A stretch of 64,000 nt of DNA from Siphonodentalium dalli (taxonomy: Eukaryota; Mollusca; Scaphopoda; Gadilida; Siphonodentaliidae), in NCBI GenBank assembly GCA_032622095.1, contig CP136067.1, forward strand, positions 197,556,052 to 197,620,051. Direction: 5' to 3'. The notes under the pieces were generated by a model that saw nothing but the letters and a program-made list of their open reading frames with translations, was not told the DNA's origin and did not search any database. A program made the translations under genes and the position numbers. This document shows positions 59,571 through 64,000 of this stretch, piece by piece (position 1 is the first letter of the stretch; each line of letters begins with the position of its first letter).

Positions 59571-59918
59571 AGTTATAAATAAACATATTCCATACCCATT
59601 ACTCTAAAAGACTGGGTTAAAGTTTGGGTTTGGTGTGTTTTGTGAGTGCGATTTTGCAAGTTAATTAGGCTAATGACTCATTGAATTGAGACCAGCAACT
59701 TAAACTTAGAGAAACTGGAAGAATAAAGTAAAGTTGGGAGAAGGTGATTTGGTAATTTTCAGACTATAAATTGCGAACTTTGGAATGTTTTTTATTTTGC
59801 AAATAAAAAGTTTACGTGGGCCGTCTGGCGAGCGGGGGGGGGGGGGGGGGGGGGAGGGTTACTGGAAACAATGCTATTTTTTATGACTAAACATACAGAT
59901 GGATAATAAAAATGTCAT
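59571..59918. other. Spacer with poly-G run
   Basis: About 20 G at 59836-59855. Nothing else seen. Confidence 0.5.
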
Positions 59919-60074
59919 CATACAATGTTGTGTACAGTATGAGTTTTTCTTGTACTCGTCCAGGTTGTGGTGAAAAGTCATATTGGACTCGACACTGCGT
60001 GTCTCGTCCAATATGACTTTTCACCACAACCTGGACGAGTGCAAGAAAACACATACTGTACACAGCATTGTATA
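59919..60074. mobile_element. 156-bp near-perfect hairpin
   Basis: Arms of about 73 bp (TACAATGTTGTGTACAGTAT, CTCGTCCAGGTTGTGGTG, AAAAGTCATATTGGAC) pair with their complements with few mismatches; the loop is about 4 bases near CACTGCGTG. Very few differences between arms imply a young insertion or constraint. A MITE or small-RNA precursor is possible. Confidence 0.88.
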
Positions 60075-61004
60075 ACAGAAAAGAAGATGCATGCATCAGA
60101 TCCCCCATGAACTATTTTACAAGATTTAATTACGTATATTTGGAAAGCATTGTACATTCAATATATATAGTTATAACAGAATTAGCCTCTACAGTCGGCC
60201 TCATGATTTAGCAAGACACACGTTTATTGCTTAAAGCAATTATATCATTTGCAACACAAGCACTTTAGTATTATGTTAAAAGTCCAGTGCATTTGTGGCT
60301 TTCCCTCAAACTATTTGCAACAAAAGTTTCTCATTGGGAATGAGTACATTAGCCAATTAAAAGCAACATGCTAAAAAAAAAAAGAATCAAGAAAGGCGAA
60401 AATGATCAATTTGTGAATTGTGTTAAATAAATTTGTCATTGGTAAAATACTAAATTTATGACTTTTCAACAATGTTTATAAAAATAATATTTCACAAGGC
60501 CTTCCATTTGTTATCCATTTTGTAAAGTGCGTAGACAATCCTGAATACAGAACAGAAAACCTTTCCCAGATATGTTCAGTATTTTTCGGGTTATTTGCCT
60601 CAAAAATTGACAGTTTATCTAATTTTACAGCCGCAATTTCTCAATATTAGCTAAAATTCATTTTGTGTGGTCTTGTATTTTGGAAACTAAAGAAAAATGA
60701 AGGGATCTCTTGTTGTTTTATTAATGTCTTCTCTAGATTGTGCACAAACAAAAATCATTTCCTTATGCATCTATGATTGAGAAGACAAAAATAAAAATAT
60801 ATATTCTTCCATGTCTTCCATGACATGGGCAGACAAATGTGCCTGTGATCGAGAACCGGCGTGATGAAATATGATATTTGAGGTCATACAACTCAATAAA
60901 TATAAATCCATATTCCATTCATTTCTCATAACAACTTAATTATATATGGTTAAACACACTGTTAATTATGTGAAGGAATTTCCAAAAACATTGTGTAGAA
61001 AATC
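60075..61004. other. Spacer
   Basis: AT-rich DNA; no gene or clear repeat seen. Confidence 0.4.
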
Positions 61005-61842
61005 AACTTATGGCCCCATGAATCCCCAGTATTAACTTTTTTTCAACAAAAAAAACGAATTCGGGGCGCTTTTGTCCATTTTTAAGGTTTTTGTGTATAA
61101 ATAGTAAAATCAACATTCGTTTACCATAAAACTCTTAGTGTTGAAATAATAGTAGCTTTACATTGTATATGTCAATGAATGTCACTGGTTTTCACTCAAG
61201 TTTCTGGAAACTGACTCCAAATTTGAATATCGGAAAAAGGAGGCAGGGGAAACCATACTGACAAAATCTCAGAAAACATGGAACTTATTACATAAAACAT
61301 TACTAAAAACATTCTTTCATATACAGAGTGTACTGCTTCCTGATCTGATATTCATATTCAGAGCTACAATCATTTGTGTTGCCACTCGATGGCGAATTAT
61401 TATTTCGGGATTGTATTATATGACATGCCCATTAAGTTCTAAATATACCTCCACTAAAGTACTAATGAAACAATCTACACAAATTGGAATAAAACAACTT
61501 TTGTCTGCAATGACTAGAATGTGGAATGACAAGACTATAGCCTTTTGTGGTTATACCTACCCCATTATCAACGTTCAAATTTGGACTCAGTTTCTTGAAA
61601 AATAATGTGAAATCCAATAACTGTTGATTGGCTTAATCAATGTAATCGTATTTTTTCCAACATAAGCATTTTAGGAGGAACGTTGAAATGATCATACACA
61701 TTAAACACTAATTGTGTTCATTGTTGTTTACTATTTGTGCACATAAATATCTTTTAAAATGGACAAAAACATCCGAAAACAGTCCAATATGGCATTTCTT
61801 GGAAAATATTCAATACTAAGGATTCATAAGGCCACAAGCACT
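61005..61842. mobile_element. ~840-bp diverged foldback element
   Basis: Left blocks (TATGGCCCCATGAATCCCCA, TTTTGTCCATTTTTAAG, GAAACTGACTCCAAATTTGA) recur inverted at the right (ending near 61835) in mirror order. Arms are about 300 bp and diverged. No coding frame of note. Confidence 0.6.
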
Positions 61843-61939
61843 ATGCACTATGGCCACTACAATCATTATAATTAGACGCCACACGGGCGGTTCGGGTTGT
61901 TCGCTTCAATGGCGGCGAACATATAATCGGCGATGGTGA

Positions 61940-62052
61940 CATATCGAGGGTTAATTGCCAGGATATGTTGGGCAATATTCCTTATTACTTCGCGAATATA
62001 TAGTCGACGTTAGTTCCGCTATACCGACATATGTGGAGTTCTTCGTGGTACA
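61940..62052 (+). repeat. Local repeat unit, copy 1
   Basis: Reads TTAATTGCCAGGATATG, ATTACTTCGCGAATATATAG, TCGACGTTAGTTCCGCT and GTGGAGTTCTTCGTGGTAC. Similar units lie at 63666-63745 and 63855-64000. Confidence 0.8.
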
Positions 62053-63666
62053 CAGTGGATTCTTGGTGAGAATAACTTAGCAGAAGTGGAGAGTGTAGTG
62101 CACCTCGGAATACCACAAAGCCGCAGATCAGATCGTAAAACGAACATTGATAGGTCATGTGAGATAATGCGGAAAACATTTTTTGTTGCATGCAGGTCAT
62201 TTACCACGAAATGTCTTTCGCCGATCTCACAGCTGACCATATTTACACACGTGGGTCTCCCGAAATCTCTCTATGGCTGTGAGATGTGGTACCGGCTATC
62301 AGAAGCCAACATATTACAACTTGAGCGACATTACCGCATGTGCATCAAAACAATTCAAGGTCTACCGACAAGAGCGAGCACATAAATCGCATTGTCTCTG
62401 CTCGGAGTCAATCCACTCAGACTCGAAATTGAAAAGAAAAAACTGTTATTCATAGGCACTTTAATACATTTACCATGTAACCACCGTGTCGCTCTCCGCA
62501 TTTTCCTATTCAATCTACATGGTTATATAATATTTAAACGCCCTCCAATTGGCTTCACAGGAGACATTATTCCTATTCTTACAAAATAAAACCTATATGA
62601 GTATCTCACAACATTCGCTGAAACAGGATTCTTCCCTATTCAATCACATAGGAAAGCTATTGTGAAACAGAATATGTCTCACACAACGTCACAACCAAAT
62701 CAACCTGAACGAGTGGACTCCCTTGAGTTTTTTCGCAGAGTAAAACCTTGCCATATGTCTACCTGGAGTGGATGGAAGCTCTGTTGGCACAACCCTAATT
62801 ATCTACAGAAAGCGGTACAAATGGCTAACATTCTCAACCGCACGACATATGATAATAATACTATCTGCAAACACTGAGGCCATTTGTACAATAACCAGGT
62901 TGAACACATGTTTCTCCATTGTTTCTCACCACATATAGTTCAACTGAAGAACTGCTTCTGGTATAGAATTATTAATGTCCACGGTATCCCAATCTTTGTC
63001 ACGATGGATCAATTGTCTTGCAATGAATTTCTAATGTATGCATTTGGATGCCAGTCGCTGGACGGACTTGATCCCTCAGATATTCCCAATGAAAATAGTT
63101 TATTCACAGACTGCTTTTCGTTCATAAGTGTATTATGTTACATATGATTGTTTGCGAGTGGCGACTCCTATATAGATACATGCATCATGTATACTGCTGA
63201 TCTTTAATATCCCAAATTTATCTGGAAACAATATAGCATATGTAACAATACAATTTTATTATTACTGTCTGCAGTATACTGAAGTATACGAATATCACAA
63301 TATCAATGATAACATCGCATCTCTGTATATTTCATGGAATGCCACCATATATCGATATCTAATTTATTATATGGCATTATAGACATTGAAGTATAATTAT
63401 AATTTGCAGATATATGACCTCTGTGATTGCAATCGCCATGCAATTTATTATATAATTATACATGTGTATATGGGATAGTATTGACGTTATACATACACGT
63501 ATATATAGTACAGTAATTGCTTCTAATTTCACACGATGCATTCGTGTCTGTTCTGATAACATATACGTAACGCCTTATTATTCTTAATGTTTTTTGATTA
63601 TGTAATTGTATATACGTTGTACACTACGTCTCCCGTTCGTGGAGGAATAAACCATCTCTCTCTCTA
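62053..63666 (+). pseudogene. 5'-truncated non-LTR retrotransposon, ORF2 C-terminal half
   Basis: One frame (62053-63147) reads QWILGENNLAEVESVVHLGI, LPKSLYGCEMWYRLSE, LERHYRMCIKTIQGLP, LLGVNPLRLEIEKKKLLFIG, SGWKLCW and finally CKH-stop-GHLYNNQVEHMFLHC. This matches the thumb/C-terminal region after reverse transcriptase in animal LINEs, with a zinc-binding C..C...H....C at the end. The frame is broken only by TAA at 62383, TAA at 62587 and TGA at 62875; the last replaces the second zinc cysteine. No frameshift is seen over 1.1 kb. RT catalytic motifs are absent (5' truncation). The 3' UTR ends GGAATAAACCATCTCTCTCT at about 63666. It is flanked by two copies of a ~70-bp sequence. Confidence 0.88.
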
Positions 63667-64000
63667 TTACTTCGCGAATATATAGTCGACGTTAGTTCCG
63701 CTTTTCCGACATAAAAATAAATTATGTGGAGTTCTTCGTGGTACGATTGTGACAATATCGAAATTGTGGAAAGTAAGGGGTTAATACTTACGCGCGGTCG
63801 CAGCCACCATCCGTGCGTGGGTGAGTTTTCGTGTGCGTCATCGCGACAAACATTGTGATGTCGCCATTTCGAGTGCTAATTGCCTGGCATGGCTATGGTG
63901 GGCGATTCCCACTTGTCTTTATGCGAATATAGTCGATGGTAGTTTCGCTACATATATGTGTGGAGTTATTCGTGGTACGATGGCGATATGGGGTGTCTGG
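63666..64000 (+). repeat. Local repeat units, copies 2 and 3
   Basis: Copy 2 (63666-63745) is nearly identical to 61985-62050 apart from an 11-bp AT-rich insertion. Copy 3 (63855 to the window end) is more diverged: TATGCGAATATAGTCGATGG, GTGGAGTTATTCGTGGTACG. The family continues beyond the window. Confidence 0.75.

Noticed and set aside
1-64000. tRNA or rRNA genes
   Set aside because: No A box/B box pair with cloverleaf potential and no conserved rRNA blocks were seen on reading; a tRNAscan or Rfam run would be decisive.

Overview
This is eukaryotic, gene-poor, repeat-dominated nuclear DNA, most likely from a marine invertebrate and probably a lophotrochozoan such as a bivalve. The reasons are one intronless FMRFamide-receptor-like GPCR, degenerate non-LTR retrotransposon tails, non-autonomous Helitrons, several foldback/MITE families and very long satellites. 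There are no operons, ribosome-binding sites or bacterial gene density. The taxon is an inference; no species was identified.

Layout. 0-1.2 kb: 26-bp satellite cut by the window edge. 1.4-3.7 kb: an old dispersed repeat hit by palindromic MITE family A, then a 1.3-kb TIR element. 5.1-6.3 kb: the only confident protein-coding gene, a class A GPCR on the minus strand. 7.8-8.6 kb: 30/31-bp satellite. 8.8-18.5 kb: a 9.7-kb array of a 48-bp satellite with higher-order structure. 19.1-19.9 kb: LINE tail. 19.9-25.9 kb: a 6-kb element whose two long inverted arms are built of tandem ~190-bp units. 26.5-27.4 kb: MITE C plus MITE A, repeated inverted at 46.5-47.4 kb. 28.6-29.3 kb: EcoRI-site minisatellite. 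30.3-34 kb: three Helitrons (TC...CTAG) carrying many TCAAGGTCA nuclear-receptor-type sites. 34.7-38.2 kb: more TIR elements, including an A-B-A chain. 38.6-39.0 kb: 53-bp array. 39.6-39.9 kb: an unexplained GC-rich block. 40.3-41.3 kb: weak candidate exons. 44.7-45.6 kb: two Helitrons fused head to tail. 47.7-49.4 kb: two different 40-bp satellites around a LINE tail. 54.1-54.6 kb: a MITE flanked by TTAA. 56.6-57.8 kb: 22-bp satellite. 59.3-61.8 kb: hairpin and foldback elements. 62.05-63.67 kb: a 5'-truncated LINE whose frame is broken only by three nonsense codons, inserted in a local repeat that continues to the window end.

Only the GPCR suggests a cellular function (neuropeptide sensing). 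The rest records transposition and satellite growth: nested insertions, a related empty site, head-to-tail Helitrons, and two MITE families sharing a hairpin cassette. Most long open frames, including those of 867, 558 and 462 codons, result from satellite units whose length, or a small multiple of it, is divisible by three; they are not proposed as genes. All comparisons were made by eye, so boundaries of diverged repeats are approximate.
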